Below, in pieces: positions 20,794 to 30,617 of a DNA stretch of 57,104 bases. The position numbers were made by a program, and so were the translations under genes. Numbering within the stretch: position 1 is the first letter of the stretch; each line of letters opens with the position of its first letter. This DNA is from Perkinsus marinus ATCC 50983 (lineage: Eukaryota; Perkinsozoa; Perkinsida; Perkinsidae). The notes beneath the pieces were generated by a model. The model was not told the DNA's origin. It did not search any database and saw nothing but the letters and a program-made list of their open reading frames with translations. The stretch lies in contig NW_003215497.1 of the NCBI RefSeq assembly GCF_000006405.1, positions 1-57,104 on the forward strand. The letters run 5' to 3'.

Positions 20794-21693
20794 TTATCGT
20801 TGGGACTTAGTAGCAGGAGCACGAGCCTTCACCACTATCTCAGAGGCCCCACTCTCTTGTGCTATCCGAGAGATCGAGTGCCGTTCCAGCAAAGCCTTGG
20901 CTCGCTCGGAGACCAATGGATTCGATTTCGCTGGCAGATTGGGAGGAGGTGCCGCCGATAGCCGAGAAGGAGCCTTCACATGCCGCCATCGACAGCTACT
21001 TCCTGCCCGGCAACTACCGTGCCAGAAGAACCTGAGGGAACATCTATAGTACCCCGCGCCATGAAACCTCAACGACCCACTTGCAGACATCAGGTGGCGG
21101 TCCATCGACGCCCTCTTCAACGGCAGGCTGCTGTGTGTCGGGCAACTCGTGGGAGAAGCGGCATGAGATTCCATTACGGCAATTACCGTGAAGGTAGTAC
21201 GTACATATAATGCTCTTAGGATCATGTCGGAACGGGCAGGAGGTGCCGTTACGGCACATACCTAACAACAACGGAGTTGCCTTAGTCCGACAACTTAACA
21301 TCGTTTCTGACCTCGTGCGAAGAAGTGACACGCCGAAATCTCTTCGTGTGCTGTCACCGTGTGGTCATCGGGAGGGGACGGTTGTGAAGGCGCTGCTGGA
21401 TCCCTCTGGCATTGAGAGGAGCCTTCGTCGGCATCCGTCTCTACCGCACCTTCTCCATCTTCCACAAATAAGGCGCCGATGGGATCTAACAGTAGTGGAG
21501 CTAACCCTCGTCAACAATCCCATCATCAACACAATCAGCGAGCCTTTGTACCGCGACAGAGTGGTTCAAAGGTTCCTGAGTCGCCCTTGGACGTACTACC
21601 AGGTACTGCATTGCTGTCAACAGCTGCTTCTTCTCGTGCTTTCTTCTCCGGTGAGATCAGCTCGGTACTGACAGGGTCCGAAGAACGCTTCAT
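20794..21693 (-). CDS. Triple CCCH zinc-finger protein
   Basis: This is a likely RNA-binding protein. The start ATG at 21693 gives MKRSSDPVSTELISPEKKAR, an acidic, serine-rich leader. After splicing, three fingers are visible: CHFFARGMCRNGTSCPFRH (C-x7-C-x5-C-x3-H), CTYYLHGNCRNGISCRFSH and CSLRFFWHGSCRAGSSCRWRH (both C-x8-C-x5-C-x3-H). The first and third fingers are each completed only by removing a 50- or 40-odd-base GT-AG intron, which supports the exon model. The C-terminus continues with a basic, proline-rich tail ending ARAPATKSQR. No specific orthologue is claimed. It is divergently arranged with the phospholipase B-like gene. Confidence 0.8.
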
Positions 21694-22189
21694 TGAGGAG
21701 ACAGCGATGAACTAGACTAACGGGAGACAAGGGCCCTGCCTGGTCCAACATAGTATTCTCCATAGACTTGTCTGAGTCCTGCTAGGGTAAACCATGGGAT
21801 TCAACGACCAGTGCGATGAACATCATCAACACTTTCGTAGAAACTATCAATAGTGACTTCTACAAGGAACAGTACTGAAAGGTCATTTGTAGGTAGGTAA
21901 GCAATAGGAGTATCCACTGTATACTCCTATTGCTTGCCTGTATACTATACAACCCCAGTTTCGACGTTGCAAGATTTGCGCCACGAAATAACGCGCGCGC
22001 CCGCCGATGAATGAGTGAACATTGTAAATTACGTAAGGTCATATGCTTTGTGGGTAGACTTGTACGTCACATGGACTAGCGTCCTAGAAATGATCTATAT
22101 TGCATCGTATCACGCAGTACTATAGCTTTGGCTTTACGTTTAAGTACTACCACTCCTTGAGCAATTCGTGTTACAACATCGGCTCACTA
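21694..22189. promoter_or_regulatory. Divergent intergenic region with hairpin
   Basis: There are 496 bases between the start codons of the CCCH gene (minus) and the phospholipase B-like gene (plus), so it must hold both promoters. It contains the 19-base inverted repeat described separately and a CG-alternating run (ACGCGCGCGCCCGCCG) near 21990. Confidence 0.5.
21895..21939. repeat. Inverted repeat, 19-base arms
   Basis: The arms 21895-21913 and 21921-21939 are complementary over 19 positions with one G-T wobble, around a 7-base loop (CCACTGT). The core is AAGCAATAGGAGTAT paired with ATACTCCTATTGCTT. The function is unknown; it could be a transcript hairpin or a cruciform. Confidence 0.8.
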
Positions 22190-24472
22190 ATGCGACTCTG
22201 TCATTCACTGGCGCCACTACTTCTTCTCTTACCACCAAGTGGAACGACGATTGTTCCCGTCGAGGACTCCTCTATAGCCGTGGTCTCGTTGAGGACCAAC
22301 CATCGGCCAGGAACGGGGGATCATCATGAATCCGACCTATTCGTGGTTACACGGTGGGGTCTGGCAGAGCCCAATGGACCACCTCAGTCTGATGGGTTGG
22401 TCAATGCCACTTGGATGGACACGCAAGTAAACAGGCTCGAGGTCTTCTCCTATTCCACAGTGTAGACCTTTAGGAAACGACAGGAACTGGACGTCTACTC
22501 ATTGATACTAGCTATCATCAAGGAGCAACGGATCGGGATTACTTCTATGCCATGGGCCTCGCTGAAGGGTTGGTGATAACGTAGAGCTTAGGTGGGTGAA
22601 GGGAAAACTTAGGTATCTCACTTCTCGACGGGTGATACAGCATATGTACAATTTGATGTGGTCCAAGCCACGGAGGGATCCCAGGGTTTACACTTTTTTG
22701 AATTCGCAGTACATATTCATGCGAGAGCAGGTGAGGCACCGTCCATTGGTGGTAACTGGTGTTGTTAACTGCAGCTTTCTCAGGCCTCTGAGAAGCAATC
22801 AGATGATCCCTTCTGGTTTAATGTATGGATGCAGTTGGCTAGGTTGGATGGCATGATGGAAGGTCTAGTGCTTCGACAGGAGCATGCTATACGAGACAAG
22901 GAACCTGGCTATGAGTAATCAAGACTCTGCAAGGGAAGACGGCCACTGATATGACAGGTCATGGGCCTATATGCCGGTTACTTTTTTATCGCTCTATGAG
23001 CTCAATTCCAACTCGGAGATAGGGGAGATCGAGTCCGCTGTGACTACCACAGAGGTACCCGAGCAGGACCCGCTGAGGATCTCGAGACACCCTATGGCTG
23101 AGGAGACTAAATGCAGTGCATTAATTAAACTAACGCACGACGATCTTATCGTAATGCAAACAGGTTAACCATGCATGGATTAGTGGTGATAGTAGTGGTA
23201 GGTATCACACAACACGTGGACTACCTATACGGAGATGCTACGGGTCTACAAGTCATTCTCCTTCCCTCACATACAGCATTCCTCTATCAGAAGTCAACAG
23301 CTCTCTATGAGCAGCTACCCGGGGTACATCAGTTCAACGGACGACTGGGTTATTGTAATAGGAGTCTCTACTATCCCTTCCCGCTACTCGTTCGTGCTCA
23401 GACCCATGACACTCAGCTGGCTATAACAGAGACGACAACTGAGTCGATGTCCGTGAAGCTCCTAGTAGATAAAGTCCGACCATTGAGTGTGACTACTGTC
23501 ATTCGGAGTGTTGTTGCTACCCTCATGGCTACCGGTGGTCGAGATTGGTAGGCGGGTGAACAATGTCGGGAGGGTGTGGTACTATCATCGTCCTCCTCAG
23601 GTACAGTACATTCTCGCGTCACAATAGTGGTACGTATAATAACCAATGGATGGTGGTGGATTTCAAGCCATTCCGTCGATGGAACCACAAGGGTAGAGTG
23701 GGGCCGATGGCAAGTGGTACCTTCTGGCTCATCGAGCAAATGCCTGGTCTTATCGTGGCCAAGGACATGACAGCTAAGCTCGAAAATAAGGGGTATTGGG
23801 CTAGTTACAATAGGCCCTACTTCAAGGACATACAGGATGTAATAATAGAGGCACTTCTTTGAGTACTTAGACTTCACTCAAGGCTGGTGGTTACACGCGA
23901 GCGGCAGCAAAACATGGCCAATGGTACAAGTACAACGATTGTCCTAGGGCTAGACTATTCCGAGAATGGCAAGGGATGGTTAATGATACTGATAGTATGA
24001 TGAGGATTATGACCTCTAATTACTGGAAGACCGACCCTCTCTCTGAGAACTGTCCCAAGAACGCTATCGCTGGCAGGTAGGTGGCTAGTGAGGGGGACTT
24101 GGGTAATCTGTGCATGACCAGCTCGTCAGGTATGATATACCATATGAGCCTCGGAATGATAGTGACTACCAAGCATGTGGTCCAGTGAAGGCATATGGAT
24201 GTATTGACTGCAAGGTCACTAGTTCCTCTCTACTCTTAGAGGATAGGGTCCTCATGGTCAGCGCTCCTGCCTTTGGTCAAGGGACTGACCCCTTCCAATG
24301 GAGCAAGTATATCGGAAAGCCTGTTGCCCACTGGGGCATGCCAGACCGCTGGCAATTTCCCTGGCTTGTGTATTCGGGTAATCAAGCCGCTGGGCTCGAG
24401 TATAGCATAGGGAAGACTGCTGCTAGCCCTGAAGAGGTATTGGCGAGTGATGACAATCCTATAGGAATGTGA
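22190..24472 (+). CDS. Phospholipase B-like (PLBD/lamina ancestor) protein
   Basis: This is a secreted or lysosomal hydrolase of the N-terminal-nucleophile fold. The start at 22190 gives a clear signal peptide (MRLCHSLAPLLLLLPPSG). Family blocks in order, separated by short introns, are DYFYAMGLAEG, MYNLMWSKPR, DDPFWFNVWMQLARLDGMM, CSALIKLTHDDLIVM, SSYPGYISSTDDW, NSGTYNNQWMVVDFKPF, SGTFWLIEQMPGLIVAKDMT, GYWASYNRPYF, GCIDCKVTSS and PFQWSKYIG...HWGMPDRWQF. These match PLBD1/2 along the whole length. It is divergent from the CCCH gene. Such proteins are lysosomal in animals and amoebae; a role in degrading host lipid here would be speculation. Confidence 0.92.
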
Positions 24473-24859
24473 GAGAAGTTTTTTCAAGATCTGATAATAT
24501 TACAATTCTGGAATATGAACCGCAAGCTTTTGCTCGCTTCGAGCATACACCGGTATTCCGTCAGTGAGCTACCATAATGTGGTACGCGGCATAACAGTAT
24601 TGATAGAGGAAACGTTGAACTGTCTCGTAGACTACTGCTTGTATAGCAGTCAATTGATTGGCTTCTCCTCATTGTGACTAGTAGTAGTGTTGCCTCTCCG
24701 TGATATCCCTCCTGTGGAGCTCTATTAACTACAGCATTGAGTGATAGTGAGGTTGACATTTAATGAATTGGGAATGGGTGCATGTATTAGCATTCTAGTT
24801 TTGTTGTTCCTTACTACGAACTGGAAGCACACCGGCATTGCTCCTCTGGGACGCCGATA
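24473..24859. other. Intergenic region or missing first exon
   Basis: There are 387 bases after the phospholipase B-like stop. The next open frame has no ATG at its left edge, so a short first exon of the F-box-like gene may lie here (an ATG near 24763 is a candidate). A minus-strand frame 24484-24759 has no recognisable content. Confidence 0.4.
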
Positions 24860-25909
24860 GTGCGCTGCCGGCATTACAAGCTGTTGGAATTGGCCCTTTT
24901 AGCAGACACATGCCGTGATATCAATGAGATCCCTGCTGAGCTTCTCAACTCCATATGGACGTACCTGAGTAAGCCTCGGCTTCCCATGGGTCTTCGACTG
25001 AAGACGTACGCTTCGGACGCGTATGGCGTTTGGGCCTTTGGAGGTTTGCTTCATCTCAAAGGCGAGGGCAAGATGTCGTTGGTCGGACGCTGTAATAGCA
25101 GTGTGGTGACGGTTAACTCTACGAATTTACAGCTCTCGAGAGTCCTATGCGATTTTGGGTATTTTGGACCGGTCACGAGTCAGACATTGACAACTTCTAT
25201 TGGCGTCTGCACGGACGGCAAAGGAATTGCTTTCTTCAACTCCGCAGAGGCTATTTATTGGACTAATGGACTGGGCGATTCTGGTATTGTTCCAGTGACT
25301 TTGTCGTCGTCGTTGAACGGAAGGTCATCGCAAGCGTGCTTTTCGACTCGGAAACGGCGTTGGGGGTGCTTACGGTATTCCCAGGGGTTTCTATTTGCTA
25401 TTGACGAGGGATCTGCCTCGGGAGGTGTAGGTGATACTATCTTCAGAATCAACAGTTATACGGGCGAATGTGACGAGATATTGCAGACTCGTTGGCGAGT
25501 GTGGTCTTTCGACGTCTACCAGTCCCCGAAATCTGGCCGTCGGCTCAGAGTAGTATATAGTTGTTTGTATCAGGATGATGGTGTCTGTGTGCGGACCCTG
25601 ACGCCTGGTAGGGGCCAAGGAAGGGCTCGCATGCTACCCGTGAAATGTGTAATGGAATGTCGGTTGTTTTCTGAAGGACACCTTGCTTGTTTGGGAGGTA
25701 ACTATGGCCGTACTATATCCGTAGCAGATCTCTGCACTGGAGAGGTACTATGCTCATGCGATCTGGGAATCTGGCGAGGGGTGTTGTCCATTGAAGTGGA
25801 CGAGGTGTGGTATGGCAGAATATATGTCGTGAGATCGTGGGGCTCTGATGTGGACGGTGAGAAGCACTTGAAGCGCGACTTGCTCCAGCTCCAAATGGAC
25901 TACCGCTGA
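24860..25909 (+). CDS. F-box-like protein of unknown function
   Basis: The frame is open for 349 codons to a stop at 25909 without introns. Near the start, NEIPAELLNSIWTYL resembles the core helix of an F-box (.LP.ELL..I..YL), which links substrates to SCF ubiquitin ligases. The remainder is rich in short beta-strand-like repeats with G, W and C (YGVWAFGGLLHL, GDTIFRINSYTGE, VYSCLYQDDGVCVRTL), which would suit a propeller-like fold. The frame begins with GTG at 24860 and the first in-frame ATG (24986) lies after the F-box-like segment, so the true start is probably in an upstream exon. No family is recognised beyond the weak F-box match. Confidence 0.55.
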   Translation: MRCRHYKLLELALLADTCRDINEIPAELLNSIWTYLSKPRLPMGLRLKTYASDAYGVWAFGGLLHLKGEGKMSLVGRCNSSVVTVNSTNLQLSRVLCDFGYFGPVTSQTLTTSIGVCTDGKGIAFFNSAEAIYWTNGLGDSGIVPVTLSSSLNGRSSQACFSTRKRRWGCLRYSQGFLFAIDEGSASGGVGDTIFRINSYTGECDEILQTRWRVWSFDVYQSPKSGRRLRVVYSCLYQDDGVCVRTLTPGRGQGRARMLPVKCVMECRLFSEGHLACLGGNYGRTISVADLCTGEVLCSCDLGIWRGVLSIEVDEVWYGRIYVVRSWGSDVDGEKHLKRDLLQLQMDYR

Positions 25910-26094
25910 CTGGTTTCATCACGGCAGTGAGCTCATATAATAGAAGTTCTGCAACGACCTATATCATACTATCATCTCTTCGGTGTTCCTATCGAGCATC
26001 CGGCCAGGCGCTAGAGAGCATTACTTTCGTTTTGTCCATTGGGGTTTTTTGTTGATACTACCTATGAGGAAGTGTCGTTCAGTGGCTTTAGGCA

Positions 26095-29000
26095 ATGTGC
26101 ACTTCAGCAGAGCGGACCTCGTCCAGTGAGGTCGATGTGATCCTCGATGCAGTGCTCAAGAATGAGGTTACTAGGTCGGTGCAGAAGACTGGTCGTAGAT
26201 GGTCACCAGTGATGGAGAAAGCGGTAGGTGTCAGTGGGCCGCTCGGTGTCGAGTTTGACTTGCTCAGATTCTGGCACTCATCTGTACGGTCTGCTTCTTC
26301 ATCCGTCTATTTGCTGTTATCCGGTGAGTGTGTCCGAGAAGACTCGCTCGGTGTATTCATTCGTAGTTACGAATCCGTCATTCACGAGTTCGATCCTTAC
26401 TTCAATTACCGTACTACTGAGTACCTTAGCCGTGAAGGGTTTTATGAGTTTTGGAATTGGTTCGATAACGGCAGCTGGTGAGGCTGCTGTCCACTGCCAC
26501 CCCTGCCGTTGCCATTTTCCATAAAGGTACCCGCTGGGCCGTGTGATTGGTCAGACACTATACCCGGGCCTGATGACCACATCTGCGGTGTTTCACGGGG
26601 TGAGGCTGTCGACATGCCCATAGAAATTTACGCGTTCCACTTGCCAGGTTCTCAACTTTTTCGGTATATGCGTGAACGTACGTAACGTGTGCGTGTTCAT
26701 GGCTCCTGTTTTCTCGGCATTCACGGCTATCGCTGCCTACCTGTTAACCAAGGAGGTCACTGGTAGGCTACCCAGGGCCGTCGATGCTGTTTGTCAGCAG
26801 TGCGGCCCCTTCCAGGACGTCCAGAGGCAGGACTATTCAGCGCCCTGTTCCTGGGTATCTGTCCGTCGTATCTGTCCCGTTCCGTGGCGGGATCGTACGA
26901 TAACGAGGCGGTGGCTATCTTTGCTCTGACTAACACATTCTACGTGAGCTCTCCTTGGTGTGGTAGTGGGGACTTGGCCATTCCATCAGGTTTTTGTGAA
27001 AGCTGTCAATACTGGGAGCATGCTGTGGTCGATGTTCGCGGCAGTTGCGTAAGCTGGGATGATCATGAGTTTGCTATATGCTACTTGCCGCAGGTACTTT
27101 TATATGGTAGCCTCTTGGGGAGGGTATGTGTTTATCACCAACACTGTATCCATTTACATCTTCGCACTCTTGGTCCTCGGCAAATTCAACAAGAGGCATT
27201 ATGTCGCGTAAGGATGGGAAAGATAATAGTCAACTCTAGTGCAATCGGCAATTTCGCGATTTCCATGTGTTGGCAATAGGAGTGTTAAAACTGCGTCTTC
27301 ATGGTTGCCGTTATGAAGTCGTATTGGCACGATCAGGTACACCGTGTTTTATATAATTGGCACGATGTTTTGTCTGAACATTCCCTTCGTGAACTTCCAA
27401 GCTGTCACTTCCAGCGAGCACATGGCCTCCCACGGCATGTTCCTCATCAGCTCAGTGTACTGTCCCCCTTGCTACTGCCTTCCCCTAGGCCGTACTGGTA
27501 CTCAGGTACATGCTAGTAGGATATCTCAGGAATATACTGCCAGAGGGAGCCTTTGCTGTAGTCTCAGCTCCTCTTGGTGTCTGCCATATAGACCACCTTT
27601 ATCGTGCTGTTAGGTGATGGGCAAGCTGATGGTGGCAGCTACGGCTTTTGGCTTTTTGGGGCTCTTCATTTACCTAACCTTGACTGGGAGTAAGTCATTT
27701 GTTCTCTACTACTTGAATTGTACGTGTATACCCTCAGAGACTGCCTGGTCTGGTAGGAGTATGACTCTGTTGGATCCCACATATGCGTCGAAGTAAACGG
27801 TTACTGCTACCATCACAACATGGGGAGTAGTTTGGGTGTAGGTATATTCCTATTATAGCCTCAGTATCGGAACATCAACCAACGTCCTGGTCAAACTATA
27901 TTATGGATCTTCATTATTTGCCATTCTTGGCCCCCATTGGCATGTACGGCAACAACACCAACTATAGTGTCTGGTTATTATAGTTCTTTGTTGCAAGGTA
28001 CTACTGCATGAGACGTTTGTCTGATGGTTCCCTCTTCCTGGGTGTATACGGCATCCTAGCAGTCTACTTCTCGGGTGTCATGATCCGTCTCCTACTGGTG
28101 AGTTACTAATACCATCCTTCTGATACTTCCTAGCCCATTCGCTGTTCCCCAGGTTCTAGCCCCAGCAGCATCATGCCTCGCTGGTGTTGGCGCCTCGGTC
28201 GTGGCCTCCTCAGTGATGCCGTACTACGTGACCGATCCCTGCTTCATCTGAACTTCATCTTACAGGTACCTACGTGCATTCAATGATCATGTCGATGGTC
28301 CGAAGGCTAAGAAAGGAAGCAAGCTACCCTATGTGAGGAAGGTCACCGACTGCCGTAATGTTTTTATCCCATCTCAGATGCCCCGGTTCTTAGCTCTGGC
28401 GATTTTGGGGGTCCTCGGTTATCAATGTACCAACTACATCAAGCACTGTGTGTTCACCTCCTCCATGGCCTACAGCTCTCCAAGCATTGTTATGTCATGT
28501 GAGTCTACAGGTGTTGGTCCATGCTCTACAGTGCTAATGTATCAGATCAACTACGTGATGGTAGTCGTTTGATCCAGGATGACTTCAGAGAGGCTTACTA
28601 TTGGTTACGCATGAATACCCCACAGGACAGCAAGATCCTTAGTTGGTGGGATTATGGATATCAGATTACCGTTATGGGCAATCGTACAGTAGGTCTTAAC
28701 GTTGTGGATCTGCAATAGTAGGGTCGACCCTTGCAGGTATTGGTTGACAACAATACATGGAACAACACGCATATCGCCACTGTTGGCCTGGTATTGGCCT
28801 CGACTGAGGAGAACGCCGTGCCCATCCTCAGACGTCTTGATGTGGATTATGTCTTGGTACGACGATAACAACTGTTGCCTGGTCTTATTTTCGAGCCTAG
28901 GTGCTCTATGGTGGAGTTTCCCAATACTCGGGTGATGACATCAACAAGTTCCTTTGGCCGATTCGCATCGGTGCCGGGGTCTATCCCAACCTAATCCAAG

Positions 29001-29418
29001 AGTCAGACTTCATCGGGCCTCAAGGGTAGCTAGGCATGTTAAGTGGTTGTATGCATTCCCCTCATCTTCGTAGGTACCGGGTAGATCAAGCAGCAACTCC
29101 TAGAATGAGGAACTCGGTTATGTACAAGTTGTGTTATCATCGTGCTGCTGAGGTCTCGAGGGGTTATGACTCTGTTAGACAACAACAGATAGGTACTAGT
29201 TAGTGGATGCCGTCTTGAGATCAATGCTGATGATGTTCTCAGGCGTTCCCAATGTCAAGCCGAAGTACTTTGACGAGGTCTTCACATCAGAGAATTGGAT
29301 CGTTCGTATATACAAGGTGAAGGAGCCTGCCAATAGAGGCGCTAAGGCCAAGACAAAGCGCAGTGTTGACCGCAAACATGAGTCGAGATTTGCTGACGAT
29401 ATGGATACTCTATTGTGA
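26095..29418 (+). CDS. STT3: Oligosaccharyltransferase catalytic subunit STT3
   Basis: STT3 transfers the lipid-linked glycan to Asn-X-Ser/Thr sites in the ER lumen. The start ATG is at 26095. After two short introns come the first membrane helix ([19 protein letters not shown]) and the conserved [20 protein letters not shown]. Further blocks are [63 protein letters not shown]-type ([11 protein letters not shown]), [19 protein letters not shown], and the catalytic signature WWDYGYQI near 28640. [18 protein letters not shown] and [13 protein letters not shown] follow, and the C-terminal exon is 29203-29418 with [20 protein letters not shown] and a basic tail. It has many exons with introns of about 40-55 bases. 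Exact splice sites were not all resolved. Confidence 0.95.
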
Positions 29419-29951
29419 ATGAGTACATCCAAAGATGTTCTATGTAGATGAGTAATGAACATAGAACAGCATATAGCCTTTAGTTGTTGTGATCGGCTAT
29501 TACTTTTTTCTCGCTGGAAGTCCACCGAGCTTTTGTGTTAGTAAGAGTCAGTGGTGTTGAATAACACCGTGGTATTGTATTTGCCACTTGCAGATGGATA
29601 TCTCTAACCTCTAAAGCAGTGGAGAGTCTTGCGAGAGCTCCTCTCGAAACCTTAATTGTACCACAGCGCAACATGATGATTCTGATCTGTTGAGAGGGCG
29701 AGCGCTTGAATTAGCGAATTAGGCCAAAATCGATCAAAATGGCGCAGCGCGATCGGCTCTCTACATGGAGAACTGATTTTACGCAACTCCCCTTCCTACT
29801 CAGTTGAGGTAATACGCGGGTCTTTAAGGGCGTCTCTGTTCACTCTCAGCTCTCGCGGTGTGTGTAGATGGGGTGTTGTTGTTGTCGGCGTTGACCGTCT
29901 CTCGTTGGAATCTACGTCTTCTGAGCCTCGTCGGACTGTTGTTCCCTCAGC
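29419..29951. other. Intergenic region STT3 to uS10
   Basis: There are 533 bases without a supported gene. Just after the STT3 stop is a hairpin with 10-base perfect arms (29436-29445 TGTTCTATGT and 29459-29468 ACATAGAACA). The rest should carry the promoter of the ribosomal protein gene. Confidence 0.5.
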
Positions 29952-30426
29952 ATGGCATCTCCCAAGAGCGCCCAGAAAGGTTACGAGGAGGTTCCCGTCG
30001 AGGAGCCCCTCCATCACATCCGTATCACTCTCACCTCCAGGAACGTTAAGGCTTTGGAGAAGGGTAATGCTAGGGTTCGCCCTCCACCGTAGTGCTGCTA
30101 TTGCAACTGCCATTTAGTGTGCTCCGAGTTGATGGCTGGTGCCCACGAGAACGAGCTTACTGTTGCTGGTCCCGTCCGCATGCCCACTAAGGTCCTCAAG
30201 ATCACCACTCGTAAGTCCCCTAATGGAGAGGGTACTAACACGTGGGACAGGTAATGATCTTACTGGGTACAAGATGAACTCGCCAACACACCTTCATGTC
30301 AGATTCGAGATGCGTATCCACAAGCGTTTCATCGATCTCCAGGCCACCCCTAAGGTTGTGAAGGACATCACTTCCATCTTCATTGAGCCCGGTGTAGATG
30401 TTGAGGTCACCATTGCTCAGAGCTAA
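29952..30426 (+). CDS. RPS20: 40S ribosomal protein S20 (uS10)
   Basis: This is a small-subunit head protein of the cytosolic ribosome. The exons 29952-30063, 30118-30250 and 30303-30426 are separated by 54- and 52-base GT-AG introns and give 122 residues, the usual length. After joining, the conserved order is clear: [73 protein letters not shown] and [19 protein letters not shown]. The start is [14 protein letters not shown]. The gene lies 192 bases before the histone deacetylase gene on the same strand. Confidence 0.97.
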
Positions 30427-30617
30427 GCAGTGTTTTCGTTACCATTGCGGTGCCACCAAAAGCCTGTGATGTGTGGTTTCGTCTCAAGAAGGAGAGCCGC
30501 CATCACCCGCCACTGTTTGGAAGGGTATAACCGTTGCGGTGAAGTGTAATGTATTTGTTGTGTTGTATTATGTCTTATATAGCGGGAGAGCAACAGTAGT
30601 GGTGGTCATAATTCGTG

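Noticed and set aside
21479-21715. Plus-strand frame starting MGSNSSGANPRQQS
   Set aside because: It is antisense to the first two exons of the CCCH protein; the minus-strand reading joins cleanly into zinc fingers.
23413-23877. Minus-strand frame of 154 codons
   Set aside because: It is antisense to phospholipase B-like exons (NSGTYNNQW block), so it is a shadow.
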